Assembly (NCBI RefSeq): GCF_937870815.1
Contig: NZ_CALMZS010000195.1
Coordinates: 1 to 50,827 of the forward strand
DNA from: an uncultured Brevundimonas sp.
GTDB lineage: Bacteria; Pseudomonadota; Alphaproteobacteria; Caulobacterales; Caulobacteraceae
Length of the DNA: 50,827 bases
Reading direction: 5' to 3'
Shown here: in pieces, positions 35,095-43,300 of the stretch
Layout of the letters: each line of letters opens with the position of its first letter
Position numbering within the stretch: the stretch's first letter is position 1
The notes under the pieces: model-generated
What the model saw: only the letters and a program-made list of their open reading frames with translations
What the model was told of the DNA's origin: nothing
The model's database searches: none
Made by a program: the position numbers and the translations under genes

Positions 35095-36368
35095 AACGCC
35101 GCGCTCAATCAAACCTCTCTTCCGCGGCGATGGCCGTGTTGATGGCGTCAGCCTTCACGGTGTCGATGGGCTTCGGAGTCGTCCTGCCCCTGCTGCCCTT
35201 CCTGATTGAACGCCTGCTTGGCGGGGGGGCTGAGGCAGGACAAATCTCCCGGGCGACAGGCTTGCTGACCGGCCTTTACATGCTGTCGCTGTTTCTCTTC
35301 GCCCCCATGTGGGGACGCCTGTCCGACAGGTATGGACGCCGTGTCGTCCTGCTGATCGGCCTGATCGGCTTCGGCGCCACCATGCTGGTCTTCGCCTTCG
35401 TCGAGAGCCTCTTCGCCGTCTACGCGGAGCGCGTCCTGAGCGGCCTGTTCGCCGCAGCCGTCACGCCGGTGGCGCTGGCCGCCATCGGAGATCTGGCGGC
35501 GACCGAAGAGGCGCGGGCGCGCCGCCTGACCTTCGTCAGCCTGGCGGGCATTTCGGGATTTCTACTGGGACCCATGCTGGGCGTCTTCATCGCTCGCGCC
35601 GGCGCCGACATGGTCGCGACCGCCGATCCGATGGCGTCGTTGACGTTTCCGCTGGCCGCGACGGCCGTTCTGGCGTTTGCCATCGCCGGCGCCGCCGTCT
35701 TCGCCCTGCCGCGAACCCGGCGCCAGGGTCGGCTCGCCAGTCCGGATCCCACCGTATCGCCGACAAGCCGATGGCTGATCCCCAATCTCCTGATCCTGGG
35801 GTTCATCGTCGCCGCCGGAGTCGGTGTGTTCGAGGTCGGGCTGGCGCTGCGCGGGAAACAGGAACTGGGCATGACCCCCACCCAGATCGCCCTGATGTTC
35901 ACGGAGTGCAGCCTGGTCATGCTCGTGGTGCAGGCCCTGGTGTTTTCGCCCTGGGTCAAACCCTCGACGACCCGCTGGCTGATCGCGCCGGCGCTGGCTG
36001 TCCTGGGGATCGGGCTGTTTCTGCTGCCGCGCGCCACCGATTTCAACCTGATGCTTGCGGTGATCGGCGCAGTGGCGGCCAGCGCCGGCATCCTGGCGCC
36101 GATCCTGACCTACTGGACCTCCAGCAAGGCCGGCCAGGCGCAGGGTGCGCAACTCGGAAAGCAGACGGCCGCTGCAAGCCTGGGGGCAGCCGTGGGTTCG
36201 GCGGCGGGAGGGCTGTTGTACGATCTCGCCTGGTTGCCCGATGCGTCATTCCTCGTCATGGCCGCGGTGACCGGTTTGGGCGTGGTGCTCAGCCTCGTTT
36301 TGCCCCGGATGCTGGGCCAGCGCGCCGACCCCGCTGATAGTCCAGGCGCGCCTCGCGTGGCGAACTGA
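35091..36368 (+). CDS. Major facilitator superfamily exporter
   Basis: A 425-aa transporter with 12 predicted spans. The loop 2-3 signature is GRLSDRYGRRVVLL (about residues 78-91), and span 5 contains GFLLGPMLGV, the antiporter motif C of drug-efflux MFS proteins, so it works as a proton-linked exporter. It is most like the TetA/multidrug group. GTG start with GGGAGG upstream, overlapping the HMA-like gene; the coupling suggests a metal or metal-complex substrate, but this is only inference. Confidence 0.83.
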   Translation: MKRRAQSNLSSAAMAVLMASAFTVSMGFGVVLPLLPFLIERLLGGGAEAGQISRATGLLTGLYMLSLFLFAPMWGRLSDRYGRRVVLLIGLIGFGATMLVFAFVESLFAVYAERVLSGLFAAAVTPVALAAIGDLAATEEARARRLTFVSLAGISGFLLGPMLGVFIARAGADMVATADPMASLTFPLAATAVLAFAIAGAAVFALPRTRRQGRLASPDPTVSPTSRWLIPNLLILGFIVAAGVGVFEVGLALRGKQELGMTPTQIALMFTECSLVMLVVQALVFSPWVKPSTTRWLIAPALAVLGIGLFLLPRATDFNLMLAVIGAVAASAGILAPILTYWTSSKAGQAQGAQLGKQTAAASLGAAVGSAAGGLLYDLAWLPDASFLVMAAVTGLGVVLSLVLPRMLGQRADPADSPGAPRVAN

Positions 36369-36461
36369 ACCAACGGCGCCGGTGTTCGTTGAAATGACAG
36401 TCGCCGCGGTCCGGACGTCACGTCCATTTGGCTGGCGGCTCGATCCAAAGGACCCACCGCC

Positions 36462-36989
36462 ATGTTCAACGTCACAGAACGCTCGGTCAGGCGAACGGCC
36501 ATCGCCTTGTCGATCCTTTCGCTGCTCGGCGCCGCCGGGTGCGCCGCCACCGCGTCAGACGCCGATATGGCGATGCCGGATCGGCCGATGGCCGGCATGA
36601 ACATGCCACAGCCAGCCTCGAGCAGCGGCATGATGAACCAGGGTCACGCGATGCCGCCGGGCATGGGCATGCCGCAAGCCGCCTCCGGTGGTGGCATGAT
36701 GGGCCAGGATCATGCGATGCCGCCGGGGATGAACATGCCTCGGACCGTCTTTTCCGAGGCCGAGATGGGCATGCACCGCGCCATGATGATGGCGACCGAC
36801 GTGAACACACAGCGCACGTGGGCCCGGAAGATGATCGCCCACTATCGCGGGGCCATCGCGATGTCGCAGGCTCTGCTGGGCAGTGATGCCACCGATGCTG
36901 AAGCCCGCCGCATGGCTCAGGCGGTCATTGACGCGCAGACACGGGAAATCGCGGAACTCGAATCCTGGCTTGAGCGCCATCCCGGTTGA
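36462..36989 (+). CDS. DUF305 lipoprotein with Met-rich repeats
   Basis: A 175-aa lipoprotein (lipobox GAAGC). The middle (about residues 35-95) has Met/His repeats: GMNMPQPAS, GMMNQGHAMPPGMGMPQAAS, GMMGQDHAMPPGMNMP. The C-terminal DUF305 domain is complete: MHRAMMMATDVNTQRTWARKMIAHYRGAIAMSQ… ARRMAQAVIDAQTREIAELESWL. DUF305 domains bind copper through His/Met residues of two helices. AAAGGA precedes the ATG. A second DUF305 gene ends at position 76. Confidence 0.88.
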   Translation: MFNVTERSVRRTAIALSILSLLGAAGCAATASDADMAMPDRPMAGMNMPQPASSSGMMNQGHAMPPGMGMPQAASGGGMMGQDHAMPPGMNMPRTVFSEAEMGMHRAMMMATDVNTQRTWARKMIAHYRGAIAMSQALLGSDATDAEARRMAQAVIDAQTREIAELESWLERHPG

Positions 36990-37069
36990 ACTCTTGAGGG
37001 CGGTGCGGCGGTGTCCCGACACCCTCTGCCTTCGCGGTCCGACGCCCCTTGCAGTTTGGAGGATTTGAG

Positions 37070-37564
37070 TTGGACCTTGAACAGAGGAAGTTGATCCTCT
37101 CCATTCTCGGCCGGGCAGACACCCTGACCGTGGCGACGGTCCGTGAGGACGGCTGGCCGCAGGCGACGGTCGTGAGTTTCGTGAACGACGACCTCGACCT
37201 CTATTTCGGGACGACTTTTCACTCGCAGAAGCTGGAAAACATCGCCCGGGACTCCCGGGTGTCCGCGACCGTCACCCCCGAGCATGAGACGTCGAAACCC
37301 ATCCAGGCGATCTCGCTCGCGGCGGTGGCGCAGCGGGTTACGGACCCCGGGGAGCTGTTGAACGTGGCTGGACTGGTTCTGAAGAAGTTTCCCCGACCGG
37401 GGCCTCCCGCGCCGGCTGGGGTGTTGGAGGGTGTGGCGGTCGTTCGCCTGCGCCCCACCATCGTCTCGCTTCTGGACTACAGCCGATCCTTTGGTCAGAC
37501 GGATCTGATCGAGCTGGGTGACCGTCAAGCCTCGCCCGATCACCGGGACGAACGGCTTCCGTGA
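37070..37564 (+). CDS. Pyridoxamine-5'-phosphate-oxidase-like flavin-binding protein
   Basis: A 164-aa protein of the split-barrel FMN-binding fold (DTLTVATVREDGWPQATVVSFVNDDLDLYFGTTFHSQKLENIARDSRVSATV). The TTG at 37070 is chosen as start because a perfect GGAGG lies 7 bases upstream and because the family begins about there. Family members are oxidases, general stress proteins or flavin reductases; the substrate is unknown. Coupled by GTGA with the following membrane-protein gene. Confidence 0.78.
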   Translation: MDLEQRKLILSILGRADTLTVATVREDGWPQATVVSFVNDDLDLYFGTTFHSQKLENIARDSRVSATVTPEHETSKPIQAISLAAVAQRVTDPGELLNVAGLVLKKFPRPGPPAPAGVLEGVAVVRLRPTIVSLLDYSRSFGQTDLIELGDRQASPDHRDERLP

Positions 37565-37938
37565 CCGGGATGACGTTGCGCACGCTCGCGACGGGTGCGC
37601 TCGCCCTGGGGGGAATGATCCTCATCGGCATGGGACTCTGGTTCGTCTTCCTGCGACCGGCGCTGCTGCCTGAAGACGCCAGATACATGGGGTCCACCGT
37701 GGCGCAGATCCAGGACATCCTGCCCCGGCTGGCCCCGTGGCTCCGGCGCGTCTTCGGCGTGCTGGGGGGCTATATGCTCGCCACCGGTCTGCTGACCGTC
37801 CATGTCGCGATGACGACTTTCCGGTCCGCCCGGCCCGGGGCGACGATGGTCGCGGCCGTCTCGGGGCTGGTATCGATCGGCGGCATGGCCGTCACCAACT
37901 TCGCCATCGACTCCGATTTCAAATGGCTGCTTCTCTAA
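37561..37938 (+). CDS. Small integral membrane protein, unknown
   Basis: A 125-aa protein with four likely spans (ALALGGMILIGMGLWFVFL, RVFGVLGGYMLATGLLTVHVAM, MVAAVSGLVSIGGMAVTNFAI and a shorter C-terminal one). The GTG start at 37561 overlaps the PNPOx-like gene's stop; ATG at 37570 is an alternative. No family recognised; it is the last gene before the IS110 element. Confidence 0.65.
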   Translation: MTGMTLRTLATGALALGGMILIGMGLWFVFLRPALLPEDARYMGSTVAQIQDILPRLAPWLRRVFGVLGGYMLATGLLTVHVAMTTFRSARPGATMVAAVSGLVSIGGMAVTNFAIDSDFKWLLL

Positions 37939-38179
37939 TCGGGCATGGGGGTCAAGCTGGTTTTGATCGTCGGCCTGATCGATCACGCGGGTCACGCTTC
38001 TCTTCGCAGTCTGGGTGGCTCCTTGCGAGCGGAGCCGCTGCACGCATGCATGGGATCAGGGTCTGGAGAGCCTCGCTATTGGTCGCGCTCGAAGCGCAGC
38101 AGACATTTTCGGCTTCATCCATCCCGTCGTCCGCGTGGGACGATCCGGCCAGGATCGGATTGTGGTGCGGTAGGTCAGG

Positions 38180-39208
38180 TCATGCCGCCGCCTCCGATCC
38201 GTGCCGGAACTCAGTGCCGTCGGCCCACATGCGGTGCAGGACGACAGCAAGCTTGCGGGCCACCGCGACGATGGCGCGCCGGCGCCCCTTGGTTTTCATC
38301 AGCCGCATGCCCCAGGCCTTCAAGCTGGACCACGCGATCGAGCGCATGAGCATGGCGTTGGCGGCGGCGTAGAGGGTGGCGCGCACGTCGGAGTCGCCGG
38401 CGTGGGAGATCCGGCCGGGATTGTCCTTCTCGCCGGACTGGAAGCGTCTGGGCGTCAGTCCGAAGTGCGCGCCGACGGTGCGCGAGCTCTTGAAGCGGGC
38501 GGGATCGTCGACGGCGGCCTTAAAGCTCAGGGCGGTGATCTCGCCGACGCCGGGGATGCCCATGAACCGGGTGCAGACCTCGTCTTCGTGAGCCGCCTTC
38601 CTCACGCGCCGGTCCAGCTCCATGAAGGTCTCGAACAGCATCTGGCGCGCATGCAGCATCGGCAGCAGAGCCCGGCTCAGCGCCGGATCGCTCTCGATGG
38701 TCTCGCGCACGGCGACGTCGAAGGCCCCGCGCGACAGGCGCATCGGCAACTTCACGCCGAAGACCTTCAGCAGGCCGCGGATCTCGTTCTCCAGGTCGAT
38801 GCACTTGCGCTGCATCACCTTGCGGCTGGTCAGCAGGGCCCGCAGATGGTGGCTCTCGACGCTCTTCACGTGGACCCGACTGTACCAGCCGGAGCGAAGA
38901 ATCTGGGCGATGCCGCGGGCGTCGTGCTTGTCCGTCTTGTTGCGCATGGCCGACAGCGCCGCCGCGACCTGTCGCGCCTCCATGCACACAACGTCGAAGC
39001 CGGCCTCGCGAAGCCCATAGGTCAGGTGCTGGGTGAGCGTGCCGGCCTCCAGACCGACCTGATGGATCGGCTCCCCGAACTCGTTCAGGCAGCGGACCAG
39101 GTCCGGGACATCCGACGGCACGGACCGCTCGAGGCGGACCTTCCCTTCCTCGTCGATGACGCAGACCGCCACTGAGCGCAGCGACACATCCAATGCAGCG
39201 TAGAACAT
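38180..39208 (-). CDS. IS110-family transposase
   Basis: A 342-aa DEDD-type transposase. The N-terminal RuvC-like part has FYAALDVSLRSVAV, VGLEAG and the NKTDKHDARGIAQ motif. The C-terminal Transposase_20 part has MGIPGVGEITALSFKAAVDDPARFKSSRTVGAHFGLTPRR with the helix-hairpin-helix and Ser of the active site, then SHAGDSDVRATLYAAA. The frame is full length and unbroken, so it may be active. The ATG at 39208 has AAGGAG 7 bases upstream. It sits between the small membrane-protein gene and the phosphoketolase operon on the opposite strand. Confidence 0.93.
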   Translation of the reverse strand: MFYAALDVSLRSVAVCVIDEEGKVRLERSVPSDVPDLVRCLNEFGEPIHQVGLEAGTLTQHLTYGLREAGFDVVCMEARQVAAALSAMRNKTDKHDARGIAQILRSGWYSRVHVKSVESHHLRALLTSRKVMQRKCIDLENEIRGLLKVFGVKLPMRLSRGAFDVAVRETIESDPALSRALLPMLHARQMLFETFMELDRRVRKAAHEDEVCTRFMGIPGVGEITALSFKAAVDDPARFKSSRTVGAHFGLTPRRFQSGEKDNPGRISHAGDSDVRATLYAAANAMLMRSIAWSSLKAWGMRLMKTKGRRRAIVAVARKLAVVLHRMWADGTEFRHGSEAAA

Positions 39209-39243
39209 CGTCGTCTCCTTCATCTCGGACTGAGCCGAGAACC
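38180..39243 (-). mobile_element. IS110-family insertion sequence (minimum extent)
   Basis: Only the coding region and the CTCGG-ACTGAG-CCGAG hairpin just upstream are assigned with any support. IS110 elements lack long terminal inverted repeats, so the true ends cannot be placed from one copy. Confidence 0.5.
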
Positions 39244-39563
39244 CTATGGGAGCTTGCCCCTCCGCAGGACCGCCCGATTACGCATGCTGTTGGCCTTCAC
39301 CCTGCCGTGGGTGGTGGCCCTTGCGCTGTCCCGGGCCGACGCGAGGCGCATGGACCCAGGCGCATGAGCTGTCGCGGCGCGCCGGGCGTGGGCGATGAAA
39401 ACCGGGATGTCAGGACCGGGGTCGGTCACTCAGGCGGCAGGCGCCGGTCCTGGAGCCGGTGATCCTGTCGGCCGTCTATCCGCCAGATGTAAGCGTTCCG
39501 GGGGGCGGGCGTCATATCTCCGGAGCGGGCACGGCGCCCGTCTGTTCGTGGCAAGGCGCTATC
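39209..39563. other. Non-coding end of the IS110 element and upstream region of the phosphoketolase operon
   Basis: No gene is supported here. The part next to the transposase start (about 39209-39400) is where IS110-group elements encode their bridge RNA; hairpin CTCGG…CCGAG at 39228-39243 is visible. The remainder must hold the promoter of the phosphoketolase operon, but I see neither a FNR box nor the GAGGG-N15-GCGTA motif, so the insertion may have separated the operon from its original promoter. Confidence 0.4.
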
Positions 39564-41945
39564 GTGTCGATCACCTGGGCTGAAACGTGGAAACCCGGCT
39601 ATGGGCCTCTGGTCCGGCAAGCCGACACCGTCACGCGGATCGAGGACATGGCGCAGCGTCTCGTGCGCCGAGGCGTCTGGCCGGACGAGGAGTCGGTCTA
39701 CCGTCTGGTGGCCGCCGCCGATCGGCTGGCGAGCGCCGGCATGTGGCTGGTGGCGCACATGACCTATGTACGCCGGGTGGATCTGTCCGGAGCGCCCTTG
39801 CCGACGGAAGCCTTCAAGGACTTGCCGGAGGGCCATACCGGCGGCTCGCTGAACATGGTCCCGGCCTTCGTCGGCTATTTGCTGGCGAACGCCCTGTCCG
39901 GCGTCACGCGGTCCTGGATCATGGGCCAGGGGCACTGCGTGGCTGCGATCGAGGCGGTCAACGCGCTGACCGGCGATGTCTCTGCCCGGCAAAAGGGTCG
40001 GTACAGCCGCTCGGACGCCGGCCTGTCCCAGCTCGTTTCGGACTTCTACAGCTACGCCATTGGCGCCGACGGCCGGCCCGCCGCGCCGCTTGGCAGCCAT
40101 GCCGGGCCGGACACGGCCGGGGCCGTCTCGGAGGGCGGCTATCTCGGGTTCGCCGAGCTCGAATATGTCCATATGCCGCTGGCCGGCGAGAGTCTGGTCG
40201 CCTTCCTCAGCGACGGCGCCTTCGAAGAGCAGCGCGGCTCCGACTGGTCGCCGCGATGGTGGCGGGCGGAGGACAGCGGCCTGGTGACGCCCCTCATGAT
40301 CCTCAACGGGCGGCGCATAGAGGAGCGCACGGAGATCGCCCAGGACGGCGGCGCGGGCTGGCTCGAACGACACCTTCGTCTGAACGGTTTCGACCCGATC
40401 GAGATCGACGGTCACGATCCAGCCGCCGTGGCGTGGGCCATTCTCGACTCCGAGGAGCGATTGAAGCGCTTCACAGCGGATCCCGACCGGGCCTATCCGG
40501 CGCCATTGCCCTATGTGATCGCCCGGGCGGTCAAGGGGTTCGGCTTTCCCGGCGCCGGGACGAACCGCGCCCACAACCTGCCACTGGAGGGCGATCCCCG
40601 AACGGACGAGGGGGCGCGGGCGGCGTTCAACGCCGCGGCGGCGGCGCTGTTCGTGCAGGGAAGCGAGCTCGACGCCGCCCTGGGGGTTCTCACGACCCAC
40701 GACCTGCAGCGCCGGCCTTTGGAAAGCCGCCATCCGGCCGCGCGGCGCGCGCCGCCGCCGCCCGTGCGGCCCATTCCGGACTGGTCGGACACGGCGAGGT
40801 CCCCGATGGAGGCGATCGACGCCTGGTTCGTGGAATTCGTCGACGCCAACCCGGGCCTGCGCGTCCGCCTCGGCAATCCCGACGAGCTTCGCAGCAATGG
40901 CATGGGACGGACGCTCGACCGGCTTGGCCACCGGGTGAACCGACCGGAACCCGGCGTTCCCGAGGCGATCGACGGGGCGGTGATCACCGCCCTCAATGAA
41001 GAAGCGGTGGCCGGCGCCGCGCTCGGCAACAAGGGCGGGCTCAATCTCATCGTCAGCTACGAAGCGTTTGCGGTGAAGATGCTGGGTCTCCTGCGCCAGG
41101 AGGTGATTTTCGCGCGCCATCAACGCGAGAGCGGCCAGGTCCCCGGATGGCTCGCCGTCCCGTTGCTGGCCACATCCCACACCTGGGAGAACGGCAAGAA
41201 CGAACAGTCGCACCAGGATCCCACGCTCGCCGAGGCGCTGCTCGGGGAGATGTCCGATACCGCCCGGGTGCTGTTCCCGGTGGACGCCAACAGCGCCGTC
41301 GCCGCGCTCCGCGGGGTCTACGGCCGGCGCGGCGAGGTCGCCTGCCTGATCACGCCCAAACGGACGCTGCCGCAGGTGCTCGACGGGGCCGCGGCCCAGG
41401 ATCTTTGGGAGCGGGGCGCGGCGCTCATCGCCGGGGACCTGGACAGGGCCGAGATCCAGATCGTTGCGGTCGGCGCCTATCAGGCGCGGGAGGCGCTGGC
41501 GGCGGCTGCGCGACTCACGCACCGCGGCCGCCACGCCTGTGTCACGGCTCTGCTCGAACCGGGACGATTCCGGGCCCCGAGGGACGAGATCGAGGCGGCG
41601 CACGTGGTCTCGGCCGAGGCGCTGGAAGCGCTCTTTCCCCAACGCCTGCCCCGTCTGATCCTCACCCACACCCGCCCGGAGCCGATGCTCGGACTGCTGC
41701 GCCGCCTCGACGGAGGGCCCGAGCGCACCCGGGCGCTCGGCTACCTCAGCCGTGGCGGGACGCTCGACACCCCCGGCATGCTGTTCGCCAACCGGTGCAC
41801 CTGGGCTCACGCCGCGGTCGCCTGTGCGGACCTCCTCGGCGCCGACGCGGCCGACGTCCTGACACCCGGGGAGATGGCCGCCGTCCGCGGCGAAGCACAC
41901 CCCCGCATCCTGCAAATCTCACCCCCGGAAGGATCTCCATCGTGA
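39564..41945 (+). CDS. Phosphoketolase-family enzyme (divergent)
   Basis: A thiamine-diphosphate enzyme of about 793 aa. Phosphoketolase landmarks appear in order: PEGHTGGSLNMVPAFVGYLLAN, IMGQGHCVAAIEA (ThDP/metal region), SDGAFEEQRGSDW, LNGRRIEERTEI, KGFGFPGAGTNRAHNLPL, NPDELRSNGMGRTLD, YEAFAVKMLGLLRQEV, TSHTWENGKNEQSHQDPTL, LFPVDANSAVAAL, and TPKRTLPQ. The N-terminus lacks the canonical long HWGTTPG section of classical Xfp, so it belongs to a divergent branch. It would split xylulose-5-phosphate (or fructose-6-phosphate) with phosphate into acetyl phosphate and glyceraldehyde-3-phosphate. GTG at 39564 chosen (AAGG upstream); the frame is open from 39459. Stop overlaps the nuclease start. 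Confidence 0.82.
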   Translation: MSITWAETWKPGYGPLVRQADTVTRIEDMAQRLVRRGVWPDEESVYRLVAAADRLASAGMWLVAHMTYVRRVDLSGAPLPTEAFKDLPEGHTGGSLNMVPAFVGYLLANALSGVTRSWIMGQGHCVAAIEAVNALTGDVSARQKGRYSRSDAGLSQLVSDFYSYAIGADGRPAAPLGSHAGPDTAGAVSEGGYLGFAELEYVHMPLAGESLVAFLSDGAFEEQRGSDWSPRWWRAEDSGLVTPLMILNGRRIEERTEIAQDGGAGWLERHLRLNGFDPIEIDGHDPAAVAWAILDSEERLKRFTADPDRAYPAPLPYVIARAVKGFGFPGAGTNRAHNLPLEGDPRTDEGARAAFNAAAAALFVQGSELDAALGVLTTHDLQRRPLESRHPAARRAPPPPVRPIPDWSDTARSPMEAIDAWFVEFVDANPGLRVRLGNPDELRSNGMGRTLDRLGHRVNRPEPGVPEAIDGAVITALNEEAVAGAALGNKGGLNLIVSYEAFAVKMLGLLRQEVIFARHQRESGQVPGWLAVPLLATSHTWENGKNEQSHQDPTLAEALLGEMSDTARVLFPVDANSAVAALRGVYGRRGEVACLITPKRTLPQVLDGAAAQDLWERGAALIAGDLDRAEIQIVAVGAYQAREALAAAARLTHRGRHACVTALLEPGRFRAPRDEIEAAHVVSAEALEALFPQRLPRLILTHTRPEPMLGLLRRLDGGPERTRALGYLSRGGTLDTPGMLFANRCTWAHAAVACADLLGADAADVLTPGEMAAVRGEAHPRILQISPPEGSPS

Positions 41946-43300
41946 TCAGTCTCACCAGCCTCGGCGGCGCCGGCACCGTCACCGGATCAAAACACCTGCT
42001 GGAGGCCGATGGCCGCCGCATCCTGATCGACTGCGGCCTTTTCCAGGGCCTCAAGACCCTGCGCGAACAGAACTGGGCCCCCCTCCAGGTCGAGCCCTCA
42101 AGCATCGACGCGGTGGTCCTGACCCACGCCCACCTGGACCACTCCGGCTACCTGCCGAAACTGGTGAAGGACGGTTTTCGCGGGCCCATCCTGGCCAGCG
42201 CCGCGACGCGGGATGTCGCGGAGATCATCCTGCGCGACAGCGGCCATATCCAGGAGAAGGACGCCGAACAGGCCAACCGCTACGGCTACGGCAAACACAA
42301 GCCGGCCTTGCCGCTCTATGGCGTGCACGACGCCGAACGCGCGGTGGAGCGCTTTACCCCGATCGCGTTCCACACGTCGGTCCAGCTGCCGGGCGGAGCC
42401 AGCCTGACGCTGCGGCGCGCCGGGCACATCCTCGGCGCGGCCACCGCCGAGGTGACCTGGAACGGGACGAAGATCCTGTTTTCCGGCGATCTCGGCCGCT
42501 ACGGCGACGCCACCATGGTCGATCCCGAGCCGGTGGCGGAGGCCGACTATGTGGTCGTGGAATCGACCTATGGCGACCGGCTCCATGACCCCCAGGACCC
42601 CACGGAAGCCTTGGGCGAGATCATCGAACGCACCACCGCGCGCGGCGGGACCGTGGTCATTCCCACCTTCGCCGTCGGCCGGGCCCAGTCGCTGCTGTAC
42701 CACATCTGGCGGCTGAAGCAGGCGGGGCGGATCGGCCTGACGCCGATCTATATGGACAGCCCCATGGCGATCAACGCCACCGACCTCCTGTGCGCGCACC
42801 TGGAGGACCATCGCATGCCGGCCGACGTGTGCGACGCCGCCTGCGGCATCGCCACCTATGTGCGCGATGTGGACGCCTCCAAGAAACTCACCGCCAGCCC
42901 CATGCCCAAGGTCATCCTTTCGGCCAGCGGCATGGCCACCGGCGGGCGGGTGCTCCACCATATCAAGGCCTTCGGCCCGGACCGGCGCAACACCATCCTG
43001 TTTTCAGGCTTCCAGGCGGCGGGAACCCGCGGGCGTTCGATGGTCGAGGGCGCCAAGGAGGTGAAGATTCACGGTCAGTGGGTTCAGGTCAAAGCGGAGG
43101 TGGCCAACCTGCCGATGCTCTCGGCCCACGCCGACTACGAGGAAATCCTGCGCTGGCTTTCCGGCCTCAAGCGACCGCCGCGCAAGACCTTCATCGTTCA
43201 CGGCGAGCCCCATGCGGCGGACGCCCTGCGGGTCCGGATTCAGGACCGGCTCGGATGGGACTGCGTCATCCCGCAGATGATGGAGCGGCACGAGCTGTGA
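41942..43300 (+). CDS. Beta-CASP metallo-beta-lactamase RNA nuclease
   Basis: A 452-aa metallo-beta-lactamase-fold protein of the CPSF/beta-CASP RNA-processing group. It has GGAGTVTGSKHLLEADGRRILIDCGLFQG, motif 2 THAHLDHSGYLPKL, motif 3 AGHILGAA, motif 4 SGDLGR, the beta-CASP VVESTYGDR, IPTFAVGRAQSLLYHI, MDSPMA, SASGMATGGRVLHH, SGFQAAGTRG, ANLPMLSAHADYEE and the final VHGEPHAADALR. Such proteins are RNA endo/exonucleases. The GTG start overlaps the phosphoketolase stop and its stop overlaps the phosphorylase start, both by GTGA. This tight coupling of a nuclease with sugar-phosphate enzymes suggests it supplies nucleotides to the next enzyme (inference). Confidence 0.9.
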   Translation: MISLTSLGGAGTVTGSKHLLEADGRRILIDCGLFQGLKTLREQNWAPLQVEPSSIDAVVLTHAHLDHSGYLPKLVKDGFRGPILASAATRDVAEIILRDSGHIQEKDAEQANRYGYGKHKPALPLYGVHDAERAVERFTPIAFHTSVQLPGGASLTLRRAGHILGAATAEVTWNGTKILFSGDLGRYGDATMVDPEPVAEADYVVVESTYGDRLHDPQDPTEALGEIIERTTARGGTVVIPTFAVGRAQSLLYHIWRLKQAGRIGLTPIYMDSPMAINATDLLCAHLEDHRMPADVCDAACGIATYVRDVDASKKLTASPMPKVILSASGMATGGRVLHHIKAFGPDRRNTILFSGFQAAGTRGRSMVEGAKEVKIHGQWVQVKAEVANLPMLSAHADYEEILRWLSGLKRPPRKTFIVHGEPHAADALRVRIQDRLGWDCVIPQMMERHEL

